Positions 48,481 through 57,206 of a stretch of 64,000 bases of DNA are shown in pieces. The position numbers were made by a program, and so were the translations under genes. The stretch lies in contig CAYMUR010000006.1 of assembly GCA_964393615.1 (NCBI GenBank), forward strand, positions 38,439 to 102,438, written 5' to 3'. Source of the stretch: CAYMUR01 sp964393615. GTDB lineage: Bacteria > Planctomycetota > Planctomycetia > Pirellulales > Pirellulaceae. Below the pieces are notes generated by a model. The model had not been told where the DNA came from. It saw only the letters and a program-made list of their open reading frames with translations, and ran no database searches. The first letter of the stretch is position 1. Every line of letters starts with the position of its first letter.

Positions 48481-49524
48481 ATGGTAATTCAATCTGCTGA
48501 GAGTCTCAAGTCCCTGGTGTCCCAAATTCTTGTTGCTGCAGGAGCAAGTGCTGAGAATGCGCAATTGGTTTCGGAGCATCTAGTGCTGTCAAATCTCAGC
48601 GGTGTTGATTCCCATGGCGTTTGGCATATGGAGAAATATGTCAATGCCATCAAAGACGGTGAGCTCATGCCTGCTGCGTCGCCCGCCATTCTAGAGGAAA
48701 CTGCCACAACGGCACTCGTCTCGGGAAACTGGACGTTTGGCCACGTGGCGGCGCGCCGCGCGATGCAGGTGGCCATAGAAAAGGCCAGCGACCAAAAGGT
48801 GTCTGTTGTGGGGCTGGTTCAAACGCACCACGTCGGCCGCCTCGGACATTTCACAGAAATGGCGGCCGCAGCAGGCATGCTTTCGATGGTATGGGGCGGT
48901 GGCTTGGCCAAGGAAACTCCCACGGCATTTCCGTTTGGCGGGCGAAGGCCTCTGCTGCACACCAATCCTATTGCCATGGGCGTGCCCGGTGACGGACATC
49001 CGTCCATGTCTTATGACTTTGCCACCAGCGCTACCTCGGGTGTGAAAATTGACAATGCATACCGACGTGGCGAGTTGGTTTCTCCTGGCTGTATCGTCGA
49101 CAAGCACGGTACCCCGACAGACGATCCAAAGGAATTTTTTGACGACGGTGGCCACATCGCCTTTGGCGGACACAAAGGATGGGCGCAGATGTTGTCGGCC
49201 GAGTACCTGGGACGAATCTTCACAGGTTCCGATGCCTACGCCGATCCACAGAGGGGCGGGTCAGGTAACCGCTATCAAGGGGTCACCATGAACGTGATGA
49301 AAGCTGATACCTTCCAGCCCTGGAGCGACTTTCAAGAACGAGCCGCAGAACTAGCACAGCGTACTCGCGACATTCCGCCAGCGCGCGGATTTGACGAGGT
49401 TCTTGTGCCCGGCGATCCAGAAAAACGAGCCCGTGTGACCCGTTCCCGCGAAGGGATCCCGATCGAAGACGAAATTTGGGAGTCCGTGGTGCGAGCGGCC
49501 GAATCGGTGGGAGTCACTGTGTGA
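48481..49524 (+). CDS. Ldh-family NAD(P)-dependent dehydrogenase
   Basis: A 347-residue member of the malate/L-lactate dehydrogenase family with the non-Rossmann Ldh_2 fold, which includes ureidoglycolate, 2,3-diketogulonate and sulfolactate dehydrogenases. Diagnostic segments are LSNLSGVDSHGVWHM (37-51), THHVGRLGHFTEMAAAAGM (about 118-136) and LLHTNPIAMGVPGDGHPSMSYDFATS. These enzymes reduce or oxidise a 2-hydroxy/2-keto acid. The aldolase gene follows 155 bp downstream, so the pair could act on a keto-sugar acid. Exact substrate unknown. Confidence 0.88.
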   Translation: MVIQSAESLKSLVSQILVAAGASAENAQLVSEHLVLSNLSGVDSHGVWHMEKYVNAIKDGELMPAASPAILEETATTALVSGNWTFGHVAARRAMQVAIEKASDQKVSVVGLVQTHHVGRLGHFTEMAAAAGMLSMVWGGGLAKETPTAFPFGGRRPLLHTNPIAMGVPGDGHPSMSYDFATSATSGVKIDNAYRRGELVSPGCIVDKHGTPTDDPKEFFDDGGHIAFGGHKGWAQMLSAEYLGRIFTGSDAYADPQRGGSGNRYQGVTMNVMKADTFQPWSDFQERAAELAQRTRDIPPARGFDEVLVPGDPEKRARVTRSREGIPIEDEIWESVVRAAESVGVTV

Positions 49525-49679
49525 TGGAAATTCAGATTTTGCCGTGTGAGTTTGGGAGATATTTTTTCCTGCTCAATCCTCGTGTCCGACGGTGTGAACA
49601 CCTTTATTTCGTATCTCTTATCGCAATATCCTGTATCGAATTAACACTTTACGCATCTTGACCTGTCCTGGAGGGCACC

Positions 49680-50450
49680 TTGAAAGACCGACTTCAACAA
49701 CTTCTTGATGAGCACGAAGTTCTGTACGGCGTGCTTTGTCGTGATCCAACGATCGTCCAGTTGGAACTCATGGCAATGACCGGATACCACGTAGTCTGGC
49801 TTGACTTGGAGCATTGCTCCCTCAGCAACGAACACGCGGCTCGGTTGGGACGCACGATCTCGCATCTTGGGATGGTGCCGCTGGTCCGCATCCCGGAATT
49901 GGCACGCACTCATGTTCAAGTGTTACTGGACAGTGGGATAGAGATCCTGGCTTTGCCCGATGTCCGAAATGTGAGCGAAGCCGCAAAATTTGTGCAGTTG
50001 GGAAAGTATCCGCCACTGGGCCAGCGCGGCGTGTCCTCGACGACCGTGAACCTGGACTACTCTCTCACAGATCCAGCAAATGCATTTCGAACGTCAAACG
50101 TCGCTACACGCTTGCTGGCGATGATCGAAAGCGATCAAGGCTTTGAGGCACTCGATGCAATTCTGGATATCAATGGGATCGACATGATTACCGTCGGACC
50201 GGCCGACTGGGCCGCCCAGTCGGGCCTTTATGGTGACGCCAGTAAAAAGCAGCTCGCACCGAAAATCGAGCATGTTTTTCGCGCCGCTGCGGCCGCGGGC
50301 AAGATCACGGTGCACAACGTTTCCGATGCCAGCGACGTGCGCCGTTGTCGAGATTTAGGTATCCGCATTATGATGGTTGGCGTGGACGTTAGTTTGCACC
50401 GAAAAGTGTTAGCGGAAACGTTGGGAAATTTGAAAGATGGGCCTGGGTAA
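49680..50450 (+). CDS. HpcH/HpaI family aldolase
   Basis: A 256-residue class II pyruvate-type aldolase of the HpcH/HpaI family, which splits 2-keto-3-deoxy acids to pyruvate and an aldehyde. Family residues are visible: WLDLEHCSLS (40-49), LVRIPE with the catalytic arginine (R70), GQRGVSS, the metal-binding glutamate in AMIESDQG and the aspartate in TVGPADWAAQSG. The start is TTG at 49680, supported by TGGAGGG just upstream. Relatives cleave 2-keto-3-deoxy-L-rhamnonate, 4-hydroxy-2-oxoheptanedioate and similar compounds. Its stop codon directly abuts the stop codon of the next, convergent gene. Confidence 0.88.
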   Translation: MKDRLQQLLDEHEVLYGVLCRDPTIVQLELMAMTGYHVVWLDLEHCSLSNEHAARLGRTISHLGMVPLVRIPELARTHVQVLLDSGIEILALPDVRNVSEAAKFVQLGKYPPLGQRGVSSTTVNLDYSLTDPANAFRTSNVATRLLAMIESDQGFEALDAILDINGIDMITVGPADWAAQSGLYGDASKKQLAPKIEHVFRAAAAAGKITVHNVSDASDVRRCRDLGIRIMMVGVDVSLHRKVLAETLGNLKDGPG

Positions 50451-51224
50451 TTACGAGAACAGTTCTCGAAATCGCTCCATGGCTGCGTGATCATCGCCGG
50501 TTGGATAGGCTTCCATTCCAATGTGTCCGTCATAACCTATGTCGCGCAAGGCTTGGGCAATGCGTGGATAGTTGATTTCGCCAGTGCCCGGTTCGTGCCG
50601 TCCGGGGACATCCGCCACGTGGACGTAGCCAATATAGTCGGCGGACTCCTGGATGAGTTCGACCACGTTGCCCTCTTCGATTTGCGCGTGATAAACGTCG
50701 AACAGCAAGCGAACGCGTGGGCTGCCTACTGCGCGTACCAATTGAATGCCATCCTGAATCAGTGGCATGGGGTAGCCCGGGTGATCGACTTTGGTATTCA
50801 TGATCTCGAACGCAAAAGTCACATCGTGCTGCTCCGCAATTTCAGCGACTCTTGACATGCATTGATAGGCCGTGATCCAAAGCGCACCAGGGTGGTCGGC
50901 AATCTCGTGAGCTACCTGAAGGTCTTTGTCGATTGCCCCGGTTCCAATTCCGAGATTGTGGACACCGAGTCGATTGGCAACGTCAACACAAGTTTGCACA
51001 CCGTCGAGAAATTCAGCGACTCCATCCGGATGCACCATGCTGCCACCTTGCCAGCCAGGTATGCACGAAATCGTGATCTTCGGATCTGCGGCAATCTCGT
51101 CCAGGCTCGCCTCTTCCCAACCCCACAGGTCGACCATAAACCCGGCCCGGGCAATCTCGCGCAACCGTTCCAAAAAAGGAAGGTCTTGCAAGACAGTTCC
51201 GGCACAAACAGAAAGTTGGAACAT
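50451..51224 (-). CDS. Hydroxypyruvate isomerase-like TIM-barrel protein
   Basis: A 257-residue protein of the hydroxypyruvate-isomerase (Hyi) branch of the sugar isomerase/epimerase fold. The diagnostic segment HVADVPGRHEPGTGEINY is near 202-219, with FEIMNTKVDHPGYPM and LLFDVYHAQIEEGN upstream, supplying Glu and Asp/His ligands. It starts four bases after the stop of the metallo-beta-lactamase-fold gene, so the two are translationally linked. Hyi converts hydroxypyruvate to tartronate semialdehyde, but relatives act on other small sugars, so the true substrate is open. A second member of this branch lies at 58070-58894. Confidence 0.85.
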   Translation of the reverse strand: MFQLSVCAGTVLQDLPFLERLREIARAGFMVDLWGWEEASLDEIAADPKITISCIPGWQGGSMVHPDGVAEFLDGVQTCVDVANRLGVHNLGIGTGAIDKDLQVAHEIADHPGALWITAYQCMSRVAEIAEQHDVTFAFEIMNTKVDHPGYPMPLIQDGIQLVRAVGSPRVRLLFDVYHAQIEEGNVVELIQESADYIGYVHVADVPGRHEPGTGEINYPRIAQALRDIGYDGHIGMEAYPTGDDHAAMERFRELFS

Positions 51225-51228
51225 CGTT

Positions 51229-51960
51229 TCAGTTTAACTCCGTGGGTTCATAGGCGGATGGCTCAAGTACAACAATTGTTGGGCGATCAGGAGCCAATTT
51301 GGGAAGAGGAAAGCTGACGGTGTGGTGTCGGACATGGATAACGGGATCTTGCGGATGCCGCTGCAGGAACGGTGCCAGTTTGATCATCGCGGCAGGGCCT
51401 AAGGGTGGCAGCCGATAGTGCATGGGTACAAGCCACGTCGGATTGAGGATCTCGATCATACGGTCCAGTGATTCAAGCGGCATGGTCAAATGTTCACCGG
51501 CGAGGGCCAATAAGATGTCGCAGTGGCCAGCAAAGGGAGCCAATTCTTTTTCACCCACCTCGTAACCAAGGTCACCCATGTGCATCAGCCAAAGACCATC
51601 GATTTTGTAGGCGTACATCGCATTGTCATCAGGCCCCTCAGGGTGCAAGGGCGACTCAGCTGCCTGCACGGCAATCACTGGCTCGCCGAAGAGCTTAGGC
51701 TGGATCTTGTTCTGTGCTATATCCAGGGCATTGATCACCTCAGGTTCGCCGTCCACTGCTGGAATGTAGCTATGCGCCTTATCGGTCAACGAGCTGGCAA
51801 GCAAGATGTCCCCCTGAACATGATAGTCCAGCAGGGCCCGGTCTGTTTTGGACGCGTCGGCGACGATCGTCGGGTCGTAAGGATCCATGACAATGACTGG
51901 ACCCTCTTCGGGAATTAGTCGGAAACCTGCGAGGCCGATCCATTCTAATTTGAAAGGCAT
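51229..51960 (-). CDS. Metallo-beta-lactamase-fold protein without the HxHxDH motif
   Basis: A 243-residue protein with the outline of the metallo-beta-lactamase fold as in L-ascorbate-6-phosphate lactonase (UlaG-like): an opening IGLAGFRLIPEEGPVIVMDPY, then DGLWLMHMGDLGYEVGEKEL, and the late WLVPMHYRLPP strand. The metal motif HxHxDH, expected after the first strands, is replaced by LLASSLTDKAHSYIP, with a single histidine. It may be inactive, or use a different metal set. AAGGAG lies nine bases before the ATG at 51960. It is the first gene of a two-gene unit with the Hyi-like gene. Confidence 0.72.
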   Translation of the reverse strand: MPFKLEWIGLAGFRLIPEEGPVIVMDPYDPTIVADASKTDRALLDYHVQGDILLASSLTDKAHSYIPAVDGEPEVINALDIAQNKIQPKLFGEPVIAVQAAESPLHPEGPDDNAMYAYKIDGLWLMHMGDLGYEVGEKELAPFAGHCDILLALAGEHLTMPLESLDRMIEILNPTWLVPMHYRLPPLGPAAMIKLAPFLQRHPQDPVIHVRHHTVSFPLPKLAPDRPTIVVLEPSAYEPTELN

Positions 51961-52575
51961 GATGGTTTTCTCCTTGCTTGCCCCGGCGCAGCCAATGAAC
52001 CAAGAGCGCCCATCGGAAGCCAGGATTTGGCCTGTGAAACGTTAACGGAGGTTTCGTTCGCGCAACCCCTCGCGATTTGTGAGTGTAGCCGTGTGGGCAG
52101 CACACCGCAAGCGGTACGCAGAATGCGAGAAAACCTACGGCCACGGTGTTACCAGGCAACACCACGCGCGGAAGGGGAGCAGGTGAGGATTCAAACGTTT
52201 GGGCTGTCGGCCACGACGTCGTTTCATGACGACCAAGATCAAACGTTCTGTATAGCGTTCTTGCGTCATCGCAGAGGCATCTCCGCTGGGGGAGTTAGCG
52301 CTTTTGTTATCCCGCTTTGTGGCCCCGCACGAAAGGCTCGTGCGCGGTCAGGTGATTCGACAAGCGGTGAATGCATTGAGGCAATGCCAGGTTGGTAACG
52401 GAACTTGCTTTTCTAGGTGCGTTGTCGAAATTCAAGGGGTTTATCACGCCGCTCAAATCGCAGTGACTGCACCATCTTGCGTTCGTGAGTGTCGTGGGTA
52501 AAAATGCTTCCAATTGGTGTTTATTCTCTGGTACCAGAATTCAAAGGCTCAGGCAGCGGACTCCGCTGGAATGTA
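51961..52575. other. Divergent intergenic region
   Basis: About 615 bases between the leftward lactamase-fold gene and the rightward aldo/keto reductase. The plus-strand frame upstream of 52576 is open for 29 codons but has no good start. No repeats, hairpins or clear promoter were found. Confidence 0.4.
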
Positions 52576-53625
52576 ATGAAATATCGTTATCTTGGCAAAA
52601 CGGGGTTGCCCGTTTCACGCGTGTGTCTGGGAACCTTGACTTTTGGCAGCGAGAAATTCGGCTGCGACGAAGCCGAATCGGCGCGAATGGTCCGTACTTT
52701 CTACGATCGTGGCGGTAACTTTGTCGATACCGCGGATGCCTATCATCAGGGTGTCTCCGAAACGATACTTGGCCAGGCGCTTCAACCGTTACAACGCGAT
52801 GACCTTGTTATTGCCACCAAATGCTATTTTCCGATGGGGGCTCAGCCGACGGCGAAGGGACTCTCGCGAAAACACATTATCGAGGCGTGTGAAGGCAGTC
52901 TAAAACGACTGCAGACAGACTACATTGATTTGTATCAGATTCACGGTCCTGATCCGTTAACCGACTATGAAGACAGTTGTCGCGCCCTGGATGATCTGGT
53001 CCGACAAGGCAAGGTCCGCTACATCGGCTGCAGCAATTTGTATGCCTGGCAAGTCATGAAAATGAATGCCGTTTGCGATCGGTTGAATCTTAATCGCCTG
53101 GCATGTGGGCAATATCTGTACAATCTCGTAGTCAGAGATATCGAGCGGGAGATCATTCCCGCGTGTATGAACGAAAGCATGGGCATCATCTGTTGGAGTC
53201 CCCTGGCCTCTGGAGTCCTGACCGGAAAATTCACTCGGAGCAAGGCTCCCGAGCCTGGGCCGGCTATCTCGTACCGTCTTCAAACGGAGTTCGAACGTTT
53301 CTGGAACGAGCGAACGTTTGATATTATGGAAAAAGTGCAGGTCATTGCTGACCAGTCAGGTGTCCCGCCTGCTCAAATGGCAATGGGGTGGATCTTAAAG
53401 AAGCAAGGCATTACCTCGGTGATCTTCGGGGCCAAGAATCTGGACCAGCTGGATCAGAATATGGAAGCGGGAAGTTGGGAGATGCCCGACGACATGGAAA
53501 CAGCATTAGACAACATTGCTTCTTTTGATGCCGGATATCCCTTCTTCTGGGTTAATCAATGGGAGACCGAGTTTTTTTCGGTGAACGAGAGACATTGTGA
53601 GGTGGAATCGGATCCGAATTCCTAG
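52576..53625 (+). CDS. Aldo/keto reductase (1)
   Basis: A 349-residue NADP-dependent oxidoreductase of the aldo/keto reductase superfamily. The full catalytic tetrad is in place: D51 and Y56 in DTADAYHQG, K82 in IATKCYF, and H123 in YQIHGPD. The NADP-binding C-terminal segment SVIFGAKNLDQLDQNM is present. It begins MKYRYLGKTGLPVS, and the ATG at 52576 is chosen because this is the usual family start; the frame is open 29 codons further upstream. It probably interconverts a sugar aldehyde and alcohol, or oxidises a sugar to its lactone. It is monocistronic and convergent with the FGE-fold gene. Confidence 0.9.
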   Translation: MKYRYLGKTGLPVSRVCLGTLTFGSEKFGCDEAESARMVRTFYDRGGNFVDTADAYHQGVSETILGQALQPLQRDDLVIATKCYFPMGAQPTAKGLSRKHIIEACEGSLKRLQTDYIDLYQIHGPDPLTDYEDSCRALDDLVRQGKVRYIGCSNLYAWQVMKMNAVCDRLNLNRLACGQYLYNLVVRDIEREIIPACMNESMGIICWSPLASGVLTGKFTRSKAPEPGPAISYRLQTEFERFWNERTFDIMEKVQVIADQSGVPPAQMAMGWILKKQGITSVIFGAKNLDQLDQNMEAGSWEMPDDMETALDNIASFDAGYPFFWVNQWETEFFSVNERHCEVESDPNS

Positions 53626-53726
53626 GGTGTACCGCCCCTGGCATTCGAGGGCGGTATGGGACGCCGTATGGGATAGCGTCTTCGCCATGCGCCTGATCAC
53701 CAGTGACCATCGAGCGGGGACCCGCT

Positions 53727-53767
53727 GTCCAAACCGGCTCCGTCCAAACCGGGGCTGTCCAAACCGG
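53727..53767. repeat. 15-bp-period direct repeat, three copies
   Basis: The core gtccaaaccgg occurs at 53727-53737, 53742-53752 and 53757-53767, a regular spacing of 15 bp. It lies between the convergent aldo/keto reductase and FGE-fold genes, outside both. Confidence 0.93.
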
Positions 53768-53866
53768 GGGGATGGCGTCGCGATTTACAAAAGCTGACTG
53801 CAAGCAGGCTCGTCGGTCCGCTACACAACCCCTCCGCCACACAACATCGTGGTTACCCACGAGGGC

Positions 53867-54814
53867 CTAGGGTGGTTCACGGTTATAGGGGCGGACGATC
53901 GACGGAATGGGTGGGAGTTCACGCCCTGCGCAGCGAAACCCTTTGAACTTTCGGGTGTCCGACGTATTGTAGTTACGGCGGTGCGCCACAGTCACGTCGA
54001 TCGGAAAATCGAACCAGGACCCGCCGCGCAAAACGCGATGCCCTACAACGCCTCTAACATTGTCATGCTGAAAGCCTCTCGGGCCCCCTGCCAACGGATT
54101 TTTCCCTGGGCTGATCGTATAGAAGCTGGACTGGTATTCGTCCAGGCACCACTCCCAGACGTTGCCTTCCATATCGTATAAGCCGTAGCCATTGGGAGAG
54201 AAGCTGCCAACAGGAGCGGTACGTGCGTAACCATCATCATACCCTTCAAAGATCTTCCAGCTGGGGAACTCTCTCTTGGCGGCTTCATCAGCCAGGTTCC
54301 CGACTCCCGCAGGAGGGGAAGACGAATCTCCCCACGCATAACGTTTCCCCACCAACCCCCCTCTGGCGGCTTTTTCCCACTCGGCTTCCGTGGGAAGCCG
54401 TTTGTTCGCCCATTGGCAGTACCGGGCGACATCATGCCAATTAACACCCACAACCGGTTGGTTGGGTTGGTTGTACGCTGCATCGTCCCAATGTTCTGGC
54501 GCCCGATGTCCTGTCGCCTCCATGAATTTTTTATAACGGGCGTTGCTCACTTCATAAATATCGATGTAGAAAGCGTCGAGGTAAACCGTGTGTATTGGCA
54601 GGTCGTCGTTGGGACCTTCCTTGAAATGGTCTCCCATCTCAAACTCGCCGGCAGGAATCAGGCGCATCAAAACGCCGTCGGTCGGAGAGGTTATCTCCTC
54701 CGACAGCTCCTGTCCATCGTCCTGCTTGGGGGGATTGCGGTTTAGGACTTCCGGCGGATAGTCGTCGATTTGAGCAATCGCCAGCCCAACGATAAATAGA
54801 ATGTGTGTTGCCAT
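53867..54814 (-). CDS. FGE-fold (SUMF1) domain protein without the catalytic cysteines
   Basis: A 315-residue protein of the formylglycine-generating-enzyme fold. After a hydrophobic N-terminus (MATHILFIVGLAIAQ) come the family blocks: IPAGEFEMGDHFKEGPND, VYLDAFYIDIYEVSNARY, VGVNWHDVARYCQWANKRLPTEAEWEKAARGG, GYGLYDMEGNVWEWCLDEY and VLRGGSWFDFP ending in KGFRCAG. The two cysteines that catalyse formylglycine formation, expected just after the GGSW segment, are absent (FPIDVTVAHRRNY). It is therefore unlikely to activate sulfatases. The ATG at 54814 is chosen because a signal-like segment follows; upstream codons to 55021 look non-coding. Confidence 0.8.
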   Translation of the reverse strand: MATHILFIVGLAIAQIDDYPPEVLNRNPPKQDDGQELSEEITSPTDGVLMRLIPAGEFEMGDHFKEGPNDDLPIHTVYLDAFYIDIYEVSNARYKKFMEATGHRAPEHWDDAAYNQPNQPVVGVNWHDVARYCQWANKRLPTEAEWEKAARGGLVGKRYAWGDSSSPPAGVGNLADEAAKREFPSWKIFEGYDDGYARTAPVGSFSPNGYGLYDMEGNVWEWCLDEYQSSFYTISPGKNPLAGGPRGFQHDNVRGVVGHRVLRGGSWFDFPIDVTVAHRRNYNTSDTRKFKGFRCAGRELPPIPSIVRPYNREPP

Positions 54815-55207
54815 GCTGTTACGGAACCGATCAATTTGCCGGTACGCACGCCCCGCTCCACCATCCGCTGGCCACCAGATATTGCCGACAAAGGAGTCCT
54901 GGTCCCCCTCACCGACGGCATATTGTTCAAGCGTCGTGGTCGATTCGCTGGCGATAATTACCGACTGAATGAAATTGGGTTGGAAATAGCTTTGCCATTG
55001 TAATATTAGAGGAAAAACCAATCAAGTGAAACAAACGGCCTCCAGCGGGACATGCCCAGTGGAGACGGGTCTGCTTGCCTGATGACGGTACCAAACGTAT
55101 GTTGCCTAATGACTGTTCCGAACGTATCATGGGGACTTCAACAAAATCGTGAAGGTTGTTCGACGAGCGCTATTTCATCGGTTAGTCATTTTCCACCAGG
55201 GTGACCC
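54815..55207. other. Divergent intergenic region with an imperfect 27-bp repeat
   Basis: About 390 bases between the divergent FGE-fold and Nramp-like genes. It carries the two-copy 27-bp repeat at 55075-55128. The minus-strand frame is open to 55021 but its translation lacks protein character. No promoter was identified. Confidence 0.4.
55075..55128. repeat. 27-bp imperfect direct repeat, two copies
   Basis: Units at 55075-55101 and 55102-55128 agree at 22 of 27 positions; both begin ttgcct and carry aacgtat near the end. It lies 79 bp upstream of the Nramp-like start codon. Confidence 0.85.
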
Positions 55208-57142
55208 ATGAGTCAGGATGAGTCGCAGTCGCAAGAAAACGACACCGTCGCAGCAGGAATGCTTCCTCCGTGGACTGTTGGTAATTTGCCGAAGCCACCG
55301 AGTCTTGGTTGGCGTAGTTGGGCGGCACTGATCGGTCCAGGTGTCTTGATTGCCGGCGCTTCGATCGGGTCGGGCGAGTGGTTGGCCGGACCAGGGGTGA
55401 CTGCCCAATATGGCGGGACGCTGCTGTGGGTGGCGACGTTGAGTATCGTGGCGCAGGTTTTCTGTAACCTGGAGTTTATGCGCTATGCGCTGTATTGCGG
55501 GGAACCAATTCTGGTGGGGGGCTTTCGCAGCTGGCCAGGACCAAAGTTCTGGGCACCCTTTTACGCGATTCTGGAATTCGGCCACATTTGGCCCTTCAAC
55601 GTAGCCAGTGCGGCCGTGGCAGTCGCTGCAATCGTGCTCGGTCACCTGCCGCGCGCCGAGGACAGCGCATTTGTGCATGGACTCAGTTGCACGCTGTTTT
55701 TGCTCGCCTTCGTACCGCTCATCTTCGGAGGCACGGTCTACAAAACGCTCGAGCGGATGATGACCGCGAAACTTATATTTGTCTTGATTTTTCTCTGTTT
55801 CGTGGCGACGTTCTTCATTTCGGCAAGATCGGTACGCGAGGTGGTTACCGGGTTCGTCCGCTTCGGCCAGATCCCTCTGCGTGCGGATACGATTATCCAC
55901 GGTCGGCACTTCACGGTTCATGAACAAGTGGATGGGGATTCGTACCGAGTGCAGGGTACCGTCGAAGAGACGGGCACCGTGATCACTGGTTTCCAGGCGG
56001 GGGAAGAGGTTTTTAAAATCGACGCCGAGTTGCCAGCCGCGTATCGGCAACGTCGGGACCAGATGGTGGCCAGCGCAGAGCAGCAGGTCCGGCCCAACCG
56101 ATTCTTCATTAAGCAAGCCGACGGCGAGTTCAGATTGACTTGTGAGGGTACGATTGACCAGGACGATGGCGGTTGGCATCTTGAGCGGGTGACGGTTGGC
56201 GAGGACGGCGCCCAGGAAACTACTTACGATGGGATCGATGCGATTCCCGAGGAAGCATTGCAAGAACAAGTGCGCGAACTGATTGAGAATCAGGGACTCC
56301 GCCGAGTCCAATTTGTTGGTTTCATTCGCGAGCACGGCCGGCTACCCGACTTGGATTGGGCGATGATCGCCACGTTCGCGTCCATTGCAGGTGCGGGGGG
56401 GCTGACGAATGTATTGTTGTCGAATTACGCACGCGACAAAGGTTGGGGCATGGGGGCTCACGTCGGAGCCATTCCCAGTGCGGTTGGCGGTACCACCGTG
56501 ACTCTTTCACACGTAGGCCAGGTGTTTCGTCCCACGGAGGAAAACATGGCCCGCTGGCGCGGTTGGATACGGCATATTGTTCGTGATCAAGCTGTCGTTT
56601 GGATGCTCTGCTGTTTCATTGGCATGGCCCTGCCTTGTATGATGTCCGTGGAGTTCATCCGGAATGCTCCGGTGTCAGGAATCCGTGTGGCAGGCATGAC
56701 GGCGGAAGGAATCGACCACCGATATCCCGGTTACGGATTGTGGCTGCTGACGCTGGTGACCGGTTTTCTCATTTTGTACCCCGGCCAAATTATGCAGGGG
56801 GATACCGTCCCTAGACGATGGTGCGACATTATCTGGACCGCCAGTGCCCGCGCACGTCGCCTTGGCGAAGGACAGGTGAAACGCATTTACTACGGCATCA
56901 TGGCGCTGATGGCCGTGTGGGGACTGCTGGTGCTATTCTTTCTGGAGCCATTGGATATCCTCAAGATAGGCGGCGTATTAATGAATGTGGGCCTCGGCGC
57001 GTCGGCCCTCCATGCGCTCTATGTGAACTGCACGCTTTTGCCGCCAGAAGTACGGCCCAACTGGTTCATACGCATCGGCGTCGTGTTTTGTGGATTATTC
57101 TTTTTCGGTATCAGCGGAATCGTTTTGGTGTCGCTGTTGTGA
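55208..57142 (+). CDS. Nramp-like transporter with a soluble insertion
   Basis: A 644-residue membrane protein resembling the Nramp (MntH) fold. The first helix reads ALIGPGVLIAGASIGSGEW (40-58); at the DPGN metal motif of true Nramp proteins it has GSGE (54-57). At the helix-6 position, ASIAGAGGLTNVLLSNYAR lacks the M-P-H residues. Between about 225 and 380 it carries a hydrophilic insertion, rich in short charged strands and helices, that ordinary Nramp proteins do not have. Transport of Mn2+ or Fe2+ should therefore not be assumed. The ATG at 55208 follows a modest AGGGTG site. Neighbours are sugar-catabolism genes, so an organic substrate is possible. Confidence 0.75.
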   Translation: MSQDESQSQENDTVAAGMLPPWTVGNLPKPPSLGWRSWAALIGPGVLIAGASIGSGEWLAGPGVTAQYGGTLLWVATLSIVAQVFCNLEFMRYALYCGEPILVGGFRSWPGPKFWAPFYAILEFGHIWPFNVASAAVAVAAIVLGHLPRAEDSAFVHGLSCTLFLLAFVPLIFGGTVYKTLERMMTAKLIFVLIFLCFVATFFISARSVREVVTGFVRFGQIPLRADTIIHGRHFTVHEQVDGDSYRVQGTVEETGTVITGFQAGEEVFKIDAELPAAYRQRRDQMVASAEQQVRPNRFFIKQADGEFRLTCEGTIDQDDGGWHLERVTVGEDGAQETTYDGIDAIPEEALQEQVRELIENQGLRRVQFVGFIREHGRLPDLDWAMIATFASIAGAGGLTNVLLSNYARDKGWGMGAHVGAIPSAVGGTTVTLSHVGQVFRPTEENMARWRGWIRHIVRDQAVVWMLCCFIGMALPCMMSVEFIRNAPVSGIRVAGMTAEGIDHRYPGYGLWLLTLVTGFLILYPGQIMQGDTVPRRWCDIIWTASARARRLGEGQVKRIYYGIMALMAVWGLLVLFFLEPLDILKIGGVLMNVGLGASALHALYVNCTLLPPEVRPNWFIRIGVVFCGLFFFGISGIVLVSLL

Positions 57143-57206
57143 GACGTGAGCGGGAGAGAAATGCGGCATCCGGAGTGGTCCACTCAATTCTGCCTTCGAC
57201 ACTCAC

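Noticed and set aside
53867..54814. Calling this gene a sulfatase-maturing formylglycine-generating enzyme
   Set aside because: The catalytic cysteine pair is absent.
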